Origin: Elusimicrobia bacterium GWA2_62_23
Lineage (GTDB): Bacteria > Elusimicrobiota > Elusimicrobia > Elusimicrobiales > UBA9959
DNA length: 64,000 nt
Assembly (NCBI GenBank): GCA_001799635.1
Contig: MGTV01000007.1
Location: forward strand, 1-64,000
Direction of reading: 5' to 3'
In this document: one piece after another, positions 33,751 to 44,062 of the stretch
Layout: each line of letters starts with the position of its first letter
Numbering within the stretch: the stretch's first letter is position 1
The notes under the pieces: generated by a model
Databases searched by the model: none
Seen by the model: the letters and a program-made list of their open reading frames with translations, nothing else
What the model was told of the DNA's origin: nothing
Program-made: the position numbers and the translations under genes

Positions 33751-34114
33751 ATTTGAAGGCCAGGGCGCTCACGAAAAGTTCCGGTTCCTGATAAACGCCC
33801 AGCTGCGGGCCGGCCGCGGCGGAATCCACCGCTATGATGACCCCGTCGGCGCCCATGGAGGCGGCGGCCTTGCGGGCCTGCAGCTTCATGCGCTCCAGCT
33901 CGGCCTGGCCGGTCTCGGCGCTCACCCTTGGGCTGTGGATTATTCCTATGGCGCCCCAGGGGCGGAGGGTCTGTTCGCGCGAGGAAAAAACCTCCACCTC
34001 GCGCCAGCTGCGGCCGTCGAACCAAGGCCCCACCTGTATGACGTCCAGCCGCGCCGCGGAAGCGCAGGCGCAGGCAAGCAGTAAGACTGGAACTAAAGCG
34101 GCTTTATTCGGCAC
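33716..34114 (-). CDS. Putative lipoprotein
   Basis: The 132-aa product starts with a short lipoprotein signal ending LLAC15, so it is likely lipid-anchored. The mature part has an alternating strand-helix pattern with a long basic-acidic helix (about 68-90) and the segment MGADGVIIAVDS, loosely like the YbjQ/heavy-metal-binding fold. I do not recognise it firmly. It overlaps the ComB-like start by 35 nt and follows the HicA-like gene by 21 nt. Confidence 0.72.
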   Translation of the reverse strand: MPNKAALVPVLLLACACASAARLDVIQVGPWFDGRSWREVEVFSSREQTLRPWGAIGIIHSPRVSAETGQAELERMKLQARKAAASMGADGVIIAVDSAAAGPQLGVYQEPELFVSALAFKYVVSTSTPAAK

Positions 34115-34135
34115 TATTGGAGCCGTCCGGGGAGA

Positions 34136-34321
34136 TCAGGGCTGGTCTATGCCCAGGTCCCTGCAGATCTTGCGGACCGTGAAATCCGCGATCTCGGGAT
34201 GCCGGGTGACCGGCACTTCCTTGCTGGTGACGGGATTCATGAAGACGGAGTATTTGCCGCCCTCCCGTGAGAGCACGCAGCCCTTGCCGACAAGATGTCT
34301 AACCAGATCCTTGCGTTTCAT
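34136..34321 (-). CDS. HicA-family protein without the catalytic histidine
   Basis: From the ATG at 34321 (AAGAGG 5 nt upstream; a GTG lies two codons earlier) the protein has 61 aa. It shows the HicA double-stranded-RNA-binding-like fold: a KRKDLVRHLVGKGC helix, SREGG turn, SVFMNP strand, VPVTRH strand and the final helix. In active HicA toxins a His follows the Gly-Ser of the turn (GSHH or GGSHS); here the site reads GGKYS. No HicB antitoxin gene adjoins it. It may be inactive or repurposed. Confidence 0.78.
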   Translation of the reverse strand: MKRKDLVRHLVGKGCVLSREGGKYSVFMNPVTSKEVPVTRHPEIADFTVRKICRDLGIDQP

Positions 34322-34368
34322 ATACACCTCTTATGGGTATATTTTAGCAGTTTGGGAGGCGGCCGGAA

Positions 34369-34399
34369 ATAAAAACCGGCGGCCTTGCGGGGCCGCCGG
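34369..34399 (-). terminator. Terminator of the murI operon
   Basis: On the minus strand CCGGCGGCC and GGCCGCCGG form a 9-bp stem, followed by TTTTTATTT. It lies 22 nt after the stop of the Pro/Ala-rich secreted protein gene and ends the long array coming from the ribosomal operon. Confidence 0.88.
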
Positions 34400-34421
34400 C
34401 GCTCAAAGGCCTTTTCGCCCC

Positions 34422-34922
34422 TCAATCCAGGCTGCGCGGAACGCGGTCCACCAGTTTCCAGGAAACCCCCGCCTTGCCGGCGATGACCTGCACGAAGGTG
34501 ATGGTTCCATCGTCGGGGCTCTCCAGTACCAGCAGCGTGCGGCCGCCGTCGTTCATGACGCCTTTCAGCTGCCCGTACGAGGACGGCATGCCGCCGGGCA
34601 CCGCGGGCTGCTCCTCCTGGTCGGGCGCGTAGCCGGCGGCGGAGAAACGGCCGATCTCTTCCGGCTCGGCCTTCGAATCTATCATCACCACCGATTCTTC
34701 CGGTTCCTCGGCGGGCTTGGCGGGCTCCTGCTTTACGGCCTTCCTGGCCGGCGCGGGCTGGGCGGCGGCCTGGGCCGGGGCTGGTTTCGCCTTGGCCCGG
34801 GTGGTCTTTTTCTGCGGCGCGGCCGCCTCGGTTTTACCGGGCTGCGCGGCCGGCTGGGCCTCCTGAGCGAAGGCCGGGGCGGCGCAGGCCGCCAGCAGCA
34901 GCGCGAATAAGGTGTTTTTCAT
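34422..34922 (-). CDS. Secreted Pro/Ala-rich protein of unknown function
   Basis: The ATG at 34922 has GGAGG 7 nt upstream and gives 166 aa, although the frame stays open further upstream inside murI. A signal peptide (about 1-19) is followed by a low-complexity Ala/Pro/Lys/Gln stretch (about 20-75) that could span the periplasm, then a small globular domain with strands such as TLLVLES and ITFVQVI. I do not recognise it. It follows murI by 11 nt. Confidence 0.75.
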   Translation of the reverse strand: MKNTLFALLLAACAAPAFAQEAQPAAQPGKTEAAAPQKKTTRAKAKPAPAQAAAQPAPARKAVKQEPAKPAEEPEESVVMIDSKAEPEEIGRFSAAGYAPDQEEQPAVPGGMPSSYGQLKGVMNDGGRTLLVLESPDDGTITFVQVIAGKAGVSWKLVDRVPRSLD

Positions 34923-34933
34923 GACTACCTCCG

Positions 34934-35737
34934 TTAGAAACGCTTTACGGCCACTTTCCCGGTCCTGATCCCGAGAAGCTTGAACGCGAGGATGGAAAAT
35001 TTTTCCGGCGCGTCGCTGACTATGAATTGGGACTTCCCCTTGCGCCCGCTGTTGAGCTCTCCCCGCTCGGCCAGTTCCAGCCGGGCGCGGGCCGCGGCCG
35101 CGTGGGCGGAGTCCACAATGCGGGTCCGGGGGCCCATCACCTTCGAAATGATCTTCTTGAGCAGCGGGTAATGAGTGCAGCCGAGGATCACCGCGTCTAT
35201 CTTCTTTCCCCGGAAAGGCAGCAGGTATTCGCGCGCCACGGCCGAGGCCACTGGTTTGGAACACCAGCCCTCCTCCACCAGCGGCACGAAGAGGGGGCAG
35301 GCCTTCTCCAGCACCCGCACCCGGGCGCCGGTGGCGGCGAGCGCCTTGGAATAGGCGCGGCTGTTCACCGTGGCCGTGGTGCCGGTCACCAGCACCTTGC
35401 CGCCGGCAGGAGCCGCGGCCAGGGCCGCTTCCACGCCGGGGAGTATCACGCCCAGCACCGGCACCGGCGACACCTTGCGGACCGCGTCGAGCGCCAGCGA
35501 GGAGGCCGTGTTGCAGGCCACCACGAGGAGTTTTATTTTCTTCTTCAGCAGGAAAGCGGTTATTTCGCGGGAGAAAGCTATCACGGCCTCGGCCGACTTG
35601 GTGCCATAGGGCACCCGGGCGGTGTCGCCGAAATAGATCAGGTTCTCGCCGGGCAGCTGGGCGCGGAGCTCCTTGAACACGGTGAGCCCGCCCAGCCCCG
35701 AATCGAAAACCCCTATCGGCCTTTCGCTTCTCTTCAT
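34934..35737 (-). CDS. murI: Glutamate racemase
   Basis: The 267-aa enzyme has GVFDSGLGGLTV at the start, the catalytic Cys in ACNTAS (about residue 75) and the second in LGCTHYPLL (about 185). It makes D-glutamate for peptidoglycan. It begins 1 nt after the amidase stop, so the two are co-translated, which places wall precursor and wall cleavage functions in one unit. Confidence 0.96.
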   Translation of the reverse strand: MKRSERPIGVFDSGLGGLTVFKELRAQLPGENLIYFGDTARVPYGTKSAEAVIAFSREITAFLLKKKIKLLVVACNTASSLALDAVRKVSPVPVLGVILPGVEAALAAAPAGGKVLVTGTTATVNSRAYSKALAATGARVRVLEKACPLFVPLVEEGWCSKPVASAVAREYLLPFRGKKIDAVILGCTHYPLLKKIISKVMGPRTRIVDSAHAAAARARLELAERGELNSGRKGKSQFIVSDAPEKFSILAFKLLGIRTGKVAVKRF

Positions 35738-35738
35738 C

Positions 35739-37295
35739 TTATTTCCACTGCTTGGTCTCCGCGTACTTCATCACGCCCCGGTAGATGGCGTTGGCTATCT
35801 TCTTGCGGGTACCCTTGTCGTTAAGGTGCTTCTGGTCGGAAGAGTTGGTCATGAAGCCCATCTCCACCAGCACGCCGGGGGCGTAGGTGCCGCGCAGCAC
35901 GTAGAAGGCGGCCTGCTTCACGCCCCGGTTCACGAAGGGCGTGCGCTTCTCCATCTCGGCGGTGATGAAGCCGGCGAGGCGCCCGCCCTCGTTGAGGTAT
36001 TCGTTGCGGGCCATGGAGTGCAGCAGCATCGCGGCGGGGTCGCTCTGCCCGGCCCCGTCCTCCAGCCCGATGACCGAGTTTTCGTAGTCGGCCACTTCGG
36101 CGGCCCAGGGGTCGGAAGCCTTCTCCGACATGAAATAGATCTCGAAGCCCTTTTCGCGCCGGTCGCGGGAAGCGTTGGCGTGGATGGAGATGAAGATATC
36201 GGCCTTGGCGTTGTTGGCGATCACCGAGCGGTCGGCCAGCGGGATGAACTCGTCGGAATCGCGGGTCAGCATGACGTCGAACATCCCCTCGGCCTTGAGC
36301 TGCTCGTAGAGCTCCCGGGCCACCAGCAGGTTCATCTCCTTTTCCTTGAGGCCGAACAGTTTCTTGCCGCCCGGGTCCTTGCCGCCGTGCCCGGCGTCTA
36401 TCACCACTTTCTTGCGGGCCGAGCGGTCCAGGACCATCTTGTCGGGGATGTTCAGGGCCCCGCTGGGAACGTCCGTACCCTGCCAGCCGGGCGGGGGCGC
36501 CGGCGGGATGACCTCCGGCGCGTTGCCGTCCCCGTTAATGGACTGGGAGATGGAGCTCTTCTGCTTGGCCACGTCTATCACCACGCGGTCCGGGTCGGTG
36601 AGTTTGAACACGTTCACCCCCCCGAAATTCTCGTCGGGGTCTATCACCAGGCGGGCCATCTTGTTCTCCTGCATCAGGTCCACGCCGCGCACGGCGCCGT
36701 CGCCTATCTTGATCTTCTCCTCGCCGGCTATCACGCCGCCCAGGATGGTCACCTTGAAGAGGTTGTTCTCCTTCTGCGTGGTCTGCAGTTCCAGCGGCTC
36801 CTCCATGTAGACCACTATGCGGGTCTTGTCCTGGTAGGAGAAATAGTTTATCGAGGTGATGTTCACGTCGCGCTGGGCGCCGAGCGAGCCGGTGGCCTTG
36901 TTGTATTCCAGCCTGAAGCCGAACGCTTCCGCGAACTGTTTGGAAACGAAGAATTCCAGCGCGAGGAAGGCCTTCCCGCCGCGCACTATCAGCGGGTTCG
37001 GGAATTCCTGCTTCTCGTCGTTAATCATCACCGAATCCGACTTCATGAAGAAGACGACCTTGTTGCCCTTGATCTGCAGCAGCAGTTTGCCGGAGACCGG
37101 GTACCAGTAGATCTTGCCGCCTATCAGCCTGGACGCCTCGGAGGCGTTGAGGTAGGGCACCCCGTTAAGGCTGTAGGTGCCTATCTTGCCGGCGTAAACT
37201 CCGTTCTTCATGTAGGTGATCTCGTCCACCCGCGCCAGGGCCGGCGCCGCCAGCGCCGCCGCCAGGAACAGGAACGTCAGAACTTTTTTAAGCAT
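35739..37295 (-). CDS. N-acetylmuramoyl-L-alanine amidase with AMIN domain
   Basis: The 518-aa secreted protein has a signal peptide (about 1-21), a copper-amine-oxidase-N-like domain (about 25-130), an AMIN domain (about 140-245) for envelope targeting, and an Amidase_3 domain (about 295-518). Zinc and catalytic motifs are visible: VIDAGHGGKDPGG, the Glu in the KEKEMNL segment, SIHANAS and the final Glu in EMGFMTN. It cleaves the peptide from MurNAc during cell separation. It lies 35 nt after rng and 1 nt before murI. Confidence 0.93.
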   Translation of the reverse strand: MLKKVLTFLFLAAALAAPALARVDEITYMKNGVYAGKIGTYSLNGVPYLNASEASRLIGGKIYWYPVSGKLLLQIKGNKVVFFMKSDSVMINDEKQEFPNPLIVRGGKAFLALEFFVSKQFAEAFGFRLEYNKATGSLGAQRDVNITSINYFSYQDKTRIVVYMEEPLELQTTQKENNLFKVTILGGVIAGEEKIKIGDGAVRGVDLMQENKMARLVIDPDENFGGVNVFKLTDPDRVVIDVAKQKSSISQSINGDGNAPEVIPPAPPPGWQGTDVPSGALNIPDKMVLDRSARKKVVIDAGHGGKDPGGKKLFGLKEKEMNLLVARELYEQLKAEGMFDVMLTRDSDEFIPLADRSVIANNAKADIFISIHANASRDRREKGFEIYFMSEKASDPWAAEVADYENSVIGLEDGAGQSDPAAMLLHSMARNEYLNEGGRLAGFITAEMEKRTPFVNRGVKQAAFYVLRGTYAPGVLVEMGFMTNSSDQKHLNDKGTRKKIANAIYRGVMKYAETKQWK

Positions 37296-37330
37296 AGCCT
37301 ATCCTCTCAGTCTCCGCAGTCTGGCCGAAA

Positions 37331-38779
<1,449 letters not shown>

Positions 38780-38806
38780 GATAAGAACTCTCCTTGAAAA
38801 CAGTAG

Positions 38807-39484
38807 TTAGAACACTTCCAGTTTACCGCTAGAATCGAACCAGTACAGCTCTTTGCGCACTATGCGCCTGAAAACGGGCTTGCCGCCGCTCATCAGCTCC
38901 GCGACGGTCTCGGGCTTCACGTTCCGGCCGGGCACCAGCTTCAGGGTCAGCTTCAGCAGCGCCCCCTCCGGGTCGTAGGAGGCGGCCAGCACCGGCAGGC
39001 GCGCGTCCAGCGTCTTGCGCTCGCCCGAAGGCTTCACCTTCTCATAGGACAGGGTCTTGAGCGCCAGGAAGGCGTCCACCGCGGCCTGCGAGAACCCGGC
39101 GGGGAACTCCGCCTCCATGAAATATTCTGCCGCGTTCACCGCGGCTTCTATCGACGGGAAAAAGACCGGGATGCGGCGCGCCGACAGCAGGCGGAAACGC
39201 TCGTCGTCGAGCGGGTGCAGCTTCTCCATGGCCTCCGCGGCCTGGGCGAACTCCTCCAGATAAAGGTCCGCGTACTCGCAGAGGCTCTCGTGCCCCACCG
39301 AGACCGCCGGGCCGAAAGCCATCTTGGGCACGGCCGCGGCGCCCACCTTGGCGGGCCAGGCCTTGAGGCCGCAGCCGGCCGCCCGGCCGCGCAGCACCTT
39401 GATCTGGTCGAGGTGGCTGAGGTCCTTCGCCCCGGCGAGCCGGGCGAACTTCAGGCGGATCCTGGATTTGGGCCCTTCGTTCAT
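38807..39484 (-). CDS. DUF2344 (TIGR03936) radical SAM-associated protein
   Basis: The 225-aa protein starts IRLKFARLAGAKDLSHLD, the usual opening of the TIGR03936/DUF2344 family, and keeps its typical length. Family members are usually fused to or next to a radical SAM protein (TIGR03960), which is not in this window, and are often found near rng, rplU and rpmA. Its function is unknown; an RNA-modification role has been suggested from context. It overlaps rodA by 4 nt. Confidence 0.85.
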   Translation of the reverse strand: MNEGPKSRIRLKFARLAGAKDLSHLDQIKVLRGRAAGCGLKAWPAKVGAAAVPKMAFGPAVSVGHESLCEYADLYLEEFAQAAEAMEKLHPLDDERFRLLSARRIPVFFPSIEAAVNAAEYFMEAEFPAGFSQAAVDAFLALKTLSYEKVKPSGERKTLDARLPVLAASYDPEGALLKLTLKLVPGRNVKPETVAELMSGGKPVFRRIVRKELYWFDSSGKLEVF

Positions 39485-40821
39485 ACCAGCGCATACCTCC
39501 GCGCGTAAACCGACTCGGCTATGCCCACCGCGGCCATAGTGGCCACCAGGTTGGACCCGCCGTAGCTCAAGAGCGGCAGCGGGACGCCAGCCACCGGCGC
39601 GAATCCCAGCAGCATGCCGAAATTAATGCAGAAATAGACCAGGAACATGGCGAAGATGCCGCAGTTGACCAGGTACCCGAACCGGTCGCGCGCGAGGCGC
39701 GCCCCCTGCATCACCCTGCGCATCACCAGCACGTAAAGCCCCATCACGAGCAGCATGCCCCAGAAGCCGGTCTCCTCGCCCACCACCGCGAGGATGAAGT
39801 CGGTGTGCCTTTCCGGCACGAAGCCGAGGCGCGACTGGGTACCCGAAAACACGCCGCGCCCGAAGATGCCGCCGGACCCTATGGCGATGCGGGCCTGCAG
39901 CAGATTGTAGCCGGCCCCGCGCGGGTCGGACTCCGGCGACAGGAAGACTTCCAGGCGCTTCTGCTGGTAATCCTTCATCTGGTTCTTCACGAGCATGCCC
40001 GAGAAGAAGCCCAGGATCAGCACCAGCGCCGTCCCGACGAAGATCACGCCGGTCACGTTGGCGTAGAGCCGCACCGACAGCCGCCACATGGCCCAGGCGG
40101 CCGCGCCCACGGCGGCCACAAAGCCCAGGGCGCTCAGCCAGTTATTCGACAGGTTGAAGAAGTAGCTCACCAACGCGTTATCCATCAGTTCCGGGTTCAG
40201 CGCTATGATGGTCCACAACACCGGGAACAGCCCCGCGATGAACGCGTAGCCCAGGATGATGGACAGGTGGAAGACGCTGGCCCCGGCGGCGAACAGCATG
40301 ATCAGCGCCACGGGGAAAGTTATGAGGATAGCTGAGAAGTCCGGCTGCTTTATCAGCAGGAAGAAGACCGGCAGGCACAGGGCGAAAGCACCCAGCACCG
40401 TCTGGAGTTCCTTGATCTTGCCCATGCGTTTGTCCAGGAAGTTGGCGAGGGCCAGGATCAGGCCCACGCGCGCGAATTCGGAAGGCTGGATGGAGAAGAA
40501 CGGCAGGCGGTACCAGGAGCGGGCCCCCTTGTCCACCACGCCGAAGAGCAGCACTCCGGCCAGGAACAGCAGCAGGAAGCCGTAAACGTATTTCCACTGG
40601 TCCTGGTAGATCTGGTAGTTCAGGCTCCAGGCCACGCCGAAGGCTATCAATCCGAACGGGATGGCTATGAGCTGGGTGCGGATGATGCGGGCCTGCTGCG
40701 GCAGCACGGCCACGGAGGAGAAGACCGCGATGGTCCCCATGGCCAGCAGCGCGAGCACGGCCAGGAACAGCACCCAGTCCATGCGGTTCTTTTTGAGCCC
40801 GGCCTGCGCGGTAGTGATCAT
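39481..40821 (-). CDS. rodA: Rod-shape SEDS glycosyltransferase RodA
   Basis: The 446-aa membrane protein has about ten helices and the SEDS ending seen in RodA/FtsW, with FVPERHTDFILAVVGEE and the final GVPLPLLSYGGSN segment. It polymerises lipid II during elongation together with PBP2. A middle segment (about 205-275) is longer than in E. coli RodA and carries extra hydrophobic helices. It overlaps mrdA by 4 nt. Confidence 0.95.
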   Translation of the reverse strand: MITTAQAGLKKNRMDWVLFLAVLALLAMGTIAVFSSVAVLPQQARIIRTQLIAIPFGLIAFGVAWSLNYQIYQDQWKYVYGFLLLFLAGVLLFGVVDKGARSWYRLPFFSIQPSEFARVGLILALANFLDKRMGKIKELQTVLGAFALCLPVFFLLIKQPDFSAILITFPVALIMLFAAGASVFHLSIILGYAFIAGLFPVLWTIIALNPELMDNALVSYFFNLSNNWLSALGFVAAVGAAAWAMWRLSVRLYANVTGVIFVGTALVLILGFFSGMLVKNQMKDYQQKRLEVFLSPESDPRGAGYNLLQARIAIGSGGIFGRGVFSGTQSRLGFVPERHTDFILAVVGEETGFWGMLLVMGLYVLVMRRVMQGARLARDRFGYLVNCGIFAMFLVYFCINFGMLLGFAPVAGVPLPLLSYGGSNLVATMAAVGIAESVYARRYALV

Positions 40822-42677
40822 AAGGCGCTCCTCACGGCCGGGACTGGTACGGAGGCGGGCGGGTTTTTGGGAGCGGCGGCGCGCGACGCGCGGTCGGCCT
40901 CGCGCTTCTTCTTCAGGTCGTCGCGGAGGACGGCCTCTATGACGTTGCGGGCTATCGGGGCGGCGGCGGAAGCGCCGTGCTCGCCGTGCTCCACCAGCAC
41001 GGCCACGGCCACCTTGGCCGGCTCGTCGCCCACGGTGGCGTAGGCCACGAACCAGGCGTGGTCCTTGCCATGCGGGTTCTGGGCGGTGCCGGTCTTGCCG
41101 TACATCTCGGCGCCCTCTATCTTGGCGGCCTGGCCGGTGCCTTCCTGCACCACGCTGTGCAGGCCCTCGCGCACCAGGTCCCAGGTGGCGGGTTTAAGGT
41201 CCACCCGGCTGAGGGTCTCTGACTTGCCCTCGAAAATGGTCTCCCCGTCGCTGCGGGTGATGCGGGCCACGTAATAAGGGCGGTGGAAAACGCCCTTGTT
41301 GGCCACCGCGGCTATCAGCCCGGCCGCCTGCATCGGGGTCATCAGCGTCTCGCCCTGGCCGATGGCCAGGTTCAGCGTGTCGCCTATGAACCAGTAGCTC
41401 TTCTTGGCGGCCCGGGGGCTGGGGCCGAAAACGTTGCCGCCCTTCTCGTCGGGCAGGGCTATGCCGGAGGCCTGGCCCAGGCGGAAAGCCCGCGCGTATT
41501 TCTCGATATTGAGCGCGCCGGCGCGCTGGCCGTTGATGTAGAAGTAGACGTCGCAGGATCTGGCCAGGCCCTCGGTGAAATCCACGCTGCCGTGGCCGCG
41601 CTTTTCCCAGCACTTGAAGATCCTGCTGCCCGCGTCGTAGAAGCCGGGGCAGACCGCCCTTTCCTCGGGGCGCACGCGCCCGGACTCCAGGAGCGCGGCC
41701 GCGGTGACTATCTTGAAGATGGAGCCCGGCGGGTAGGTGCCCTGCAGGGCCACGTTGAACTCCGGGAGTATCTTGCCGGCGGGCAGGCCTTCCCGCTCGG
41801 AACCGCTCAGCACGAACATGTTGGGGTCGTAATCCGGGGCCGAGGCGAAAGCCAGCACCCGTCCGTCGCGCGGGTCCAGGGCCACCACGGCGCCCTTGCC
41901 GCTGATGGACTTGGCCAGCCCTTCTTCCGCGGCGGCCTGCGCCTTGGAATCTATCGTCAAAAAAATGTCGGCGCCGGGCACCCACTTGCGGCTTTCCAGC
42001 ACGCGGTTCAGCTTGCCCCGCGAGTCCACCTCGAGGTAGATGCCGCCGTCCTTGCCCTTCAGTTCTTTCTCGTAGGTCTTCTCCAGCCCCGCCTTGCCTA
42101 TGCGGGAATCCATGGAGTAATTCTTATCCTTGGAGCGGGCGGTCCAATCCTTCGCGTCCATCTTGCCGATATAGCCCATCAGGTGGCTGAGGTACGGGCC
42201 GAAGGGGTAATAGCGCCTGGCCTCCACGATGATGTCCACGCCGGGATAGATCGCCTTCAGTTCGGAGAGCGCCAGCATGATCCTGGGCGGCAGGTTTTCC
42301 GCCAGGCGCACCGGCTTCTCGCGCGAGGCGGCCTTGAAAATGGAATTGCGCAGCGTCTCGTAGTCGGCGCCGAGCGGGCGGGCGAGGGCCCGCGCCATGC
42401 GCTCGATCTCGGAATTCTTGCGGGCCTGGTCGGGGAAATAGATGAGGCTGAAGGAGGGCTTGCTGGTGGCCAGCGCCACCTCGTCGGAAGAGAAGATGCG
42501 GCCGCGAGGGGCGGCCTGGGCTATGACCTGGGTGCGGTTCTTTTCCGCGATCTCGCGGTAGTGGGCGGCCCCGATGATCTGCAGGTTCACCAGCCGCAGC
42601 AGGAAGAGCAGCGCGGCGCCGTAGGCCAGGACCCAGACGAGTTCCAGCCGTTCCTGCGGGATCTGCCGGTCGATCAT
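40818..42677 (-). CDS. mrdA: Penicillin-binding protein 2, elongation transpeptidase
   Basis: The 619-aa protein has one N-terminal membrane helix (about 14-35), the PBP dimerisation domain and a transpeptidase domain with S319-x-x-K322 (PPGSIFK), an SxD-type second motif in ARSCDVYF, and KTG in MYGKTGTAQ. It cross-links new glycan made by RodA. A basic Ala/Lys/Pro-rich tail of about 50 residues follows the catalytic domain. It overlaps mreD and rodA by 4 nt each. Confidence 0.96.
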   Translation of the reverse strand: MIDRQIPQERLELVWVLAYGAALLFLLRLVNLQIIGAAHYREIAEKNRTQVIAQAAPRGRIFSSDEVALATSKPSFSLIYFPDQARKNSEIERMARALARPLGADYETLRNSIFKAASREKPVRLAENLPPRIMLALSELKAIYPGVDIIVEARRYYPFGPYLSHLMGYIGKMDAKDWTARSKDKNYSMDSRIGKAGLEKTYEKELKGKDGGIYLEVDSRGKLNRVLESRKWVPGADIFLTIDSKAQAAAEEGLAKSISGKGAVVALDPRDGRVLAFASAPDYDPNMFVLSGSEREGLPAGKILPEFNVALQGTYPPGSIFKIVTAAALLESGRVRPEERAVCPGFYDAGSRIFKCWEKRGHGSVDFTEGLARSCDVYFYINGQRAGALNIEKYARAFRLGQASGIALPDEKGGNVFGPSPRAAKKSYWFIGDTLNLAIGQGETLMTPMQAAGLIAAVANKGVFHRPYYVARITRSDGETIFEGKSETLSRVDLKPATWDLVREGLHSVVQEGTGQAAKIEGAEMYGKTGTAQNPHGKDHAWFVAYATVGDEPAKVAVAVLVEHGEHGASAAAPIARNVIEAVLRDDLKKKREADRASRAAAPKNPPASVPVPAVRSAL

Positions 42678-43153
42678 AGTATACCGGTCCGCCGTTTCAG
42701 CCCGTAGAAGACCTGGAACACGACCGGCACCGCCAGCGCGTTCAGGAAAGGTTCCACGAGGAAAATTTTAAGCCCCAGCGGGTTGATCTTGGCGAAGGCC
42801 AGGCTCAGCCCCTGGTAGAAGAACATGCTGACCCACGAGAGCGCCAGCGCCGCCACTAATTGCGGGAACAGCCCGGCCATGTCGAAATGGCGCTTGAGCG
42901 TGTGCACCGCGTAGGCCATCAGCGAATAGGTCAGCGCGTAGCCGCCGAACATGTTGGCCCCGAGCATGTCGGCGTAAAGCCCCAGGAAGAAACCCCAGGC
43001 CACCGCCTTCACGGGCCCGGCCAGGATGGCCGCGCAAAGGGCGGCCGCGAACAGCAGGTTGGGCGCCAGCCCGAAGACGGTCAGGTTCTGGGTCCACCAC
43101 CAGTAACCGGTGCCGGCCGCCAGGTAAAGGAAGATCTCGAGGAAAAAGCTCAT
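42674..43153 (-). CDS. mreD: Rod-shape protein MreD
   Basis: The 159-aa protein is almost entirely hydrophobic, with five or six predicted helices, and has the family's loosely conserved features, including the GLYADMLGANMFGGYALTYS segment. It helps to link MreB to the wall machinery. The call rests on its position between mreC and mrdA, its 4-nt overlaps with both, and its length. Confidence 0.93.
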   Translation of the reverse strand: MSFFLEIFLYLAAGTGYWWWTQNLTVFGLAPNLLFAAALCAAILAGPVKAVAWGFFLGLYADMLGANMFGGYALTYSLMAYAVHTLKRHFDMAGLFPQLVAALALSWVSMFFYQGLSLAFAKINPLGLKIFLVEPFLNALAVPVVFQVFYGLKRRTGIL

Positions 43154-44013
43154 TTCTTTTCCCCCTGCCCGCGGCCGGTCAGGTCGCCGGGGATGTTGCG
43201 GCGCACCACGAAGACCTCTTTGAGGGTGTTAACGTCCACGGCCGGGGCCACGTCGGCCGTTATGAAATTCATGAAAGATTCGCGGGGATAGACCTTGGTG
43301 ACCTTGCCCACGGAGATCCCCGCCGGGAACAAAAGCCCGCCGGGCGAGGTGAGCAGTTCCGAGCCGGCCTCCACCGAGGCCTCTTCCGGCACGTAGTTCA
43401 TCTTGAGCAGCCACGTGCCCTTGCCCTCCACCAGCGCCTCGAGGCCGCCGGGCGAGATGGCGCAGACCGCGGAGGCGGCGCTGTTGGTCAGGAGCAGCAC
43501 CTTGGAGAATTTGGGATAGACTTCCAGCACCCGGCCGGCCAGCCCGGCGCGGTCGTCCTGCATGCCGAGCACGGTGTCGTTGACGGCGATGCCGTCGTCG
43601 GACCCCTTGTCGATGAAGAAGGAGCCGTACCAGTCGGCGGGCGTCTTGTTCACGATACGCGCCCAGGACCCGGCCCACGGCAGCGAGCGCGACAGGCGCA
43701 GCGCCGAGGCCAGCCGCTCGTTCTCGGCCGTCAGGGCGGAGGCGTTGCGCAGCTTCACCTCCAGGTCACGGACCTTGTTCTTGAGGGCTCGGTTCTCCTG
43801 GTCGGTCTCCAGCAGGGACACGAAGTTGGCAGGCACGTTGCGGATGAAGTGGCCGTACTTGGCCCCGTAATGCATGGAGGGATAAAGGCTGTAGCTGACG
43901 GCGATGCGCGCGGTATGGGCGAATTTAGAGGCGGGGAACAGCAGGAGAAGGACCGAAAGGGCGGCAAAAAAAACTAGGGCGTAGTTGGCTGCGTCTTTTT
44001 CTCTGCTCATCAC
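43150..44013 (-). CDS. mreC: Rod-shape protein MreC
   Basis: The 287-aa protein has one N-terminal membrane helix (about 10-27), a coiled coil (about 68-100) and a periplasmic double beta-barrel with the conserved GSDDGIAVND and SVGKVTKVYP segments. It activates PBP2/RodA during elongation. It overlaps mreD by 4 nt and lies 49 nt after mreB. Length and order are standard. Confidence 0.95.
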   Translation of the reverse strand: MMSREKDAANYALVFFAALSVLLLLFPASKFAHTARIAVSYSLYPSMHYGAKYGHFIRNVPANFVSLLETDQENRALKNKVRDLEVKLRNASALTAENERLASALRLSRSLPWAGSWARIVNKTPADWYGSFFIDKGSDDGIAVNDTVLGMQDDRAGLAGRVLEVYPKFSKVLLLTNSAASAVCAISPGGLEALVEGKGTWLLKMNYVPEEASVEAGSELLTSPGGLLFPAGISVGKVTKVYPRESFMNFITADVAPAVDVNTLKEVFVVRRNIPGDLTGRGQGEKK

Positions 44014-44062
44014 GATCCCTGGTTGGGACCCGCCTGAAAAGCCGCACCCCCCTGGCGGGGGG

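Noticed and set aside
34136-34327. A working HicAB toxin-antitoxin pair
   Set aside because: The HicA-like protein lacks the catalytic His, and neither flank contains a HicB-type gene; the neighbours are murI-operon and lipoprotein genes.
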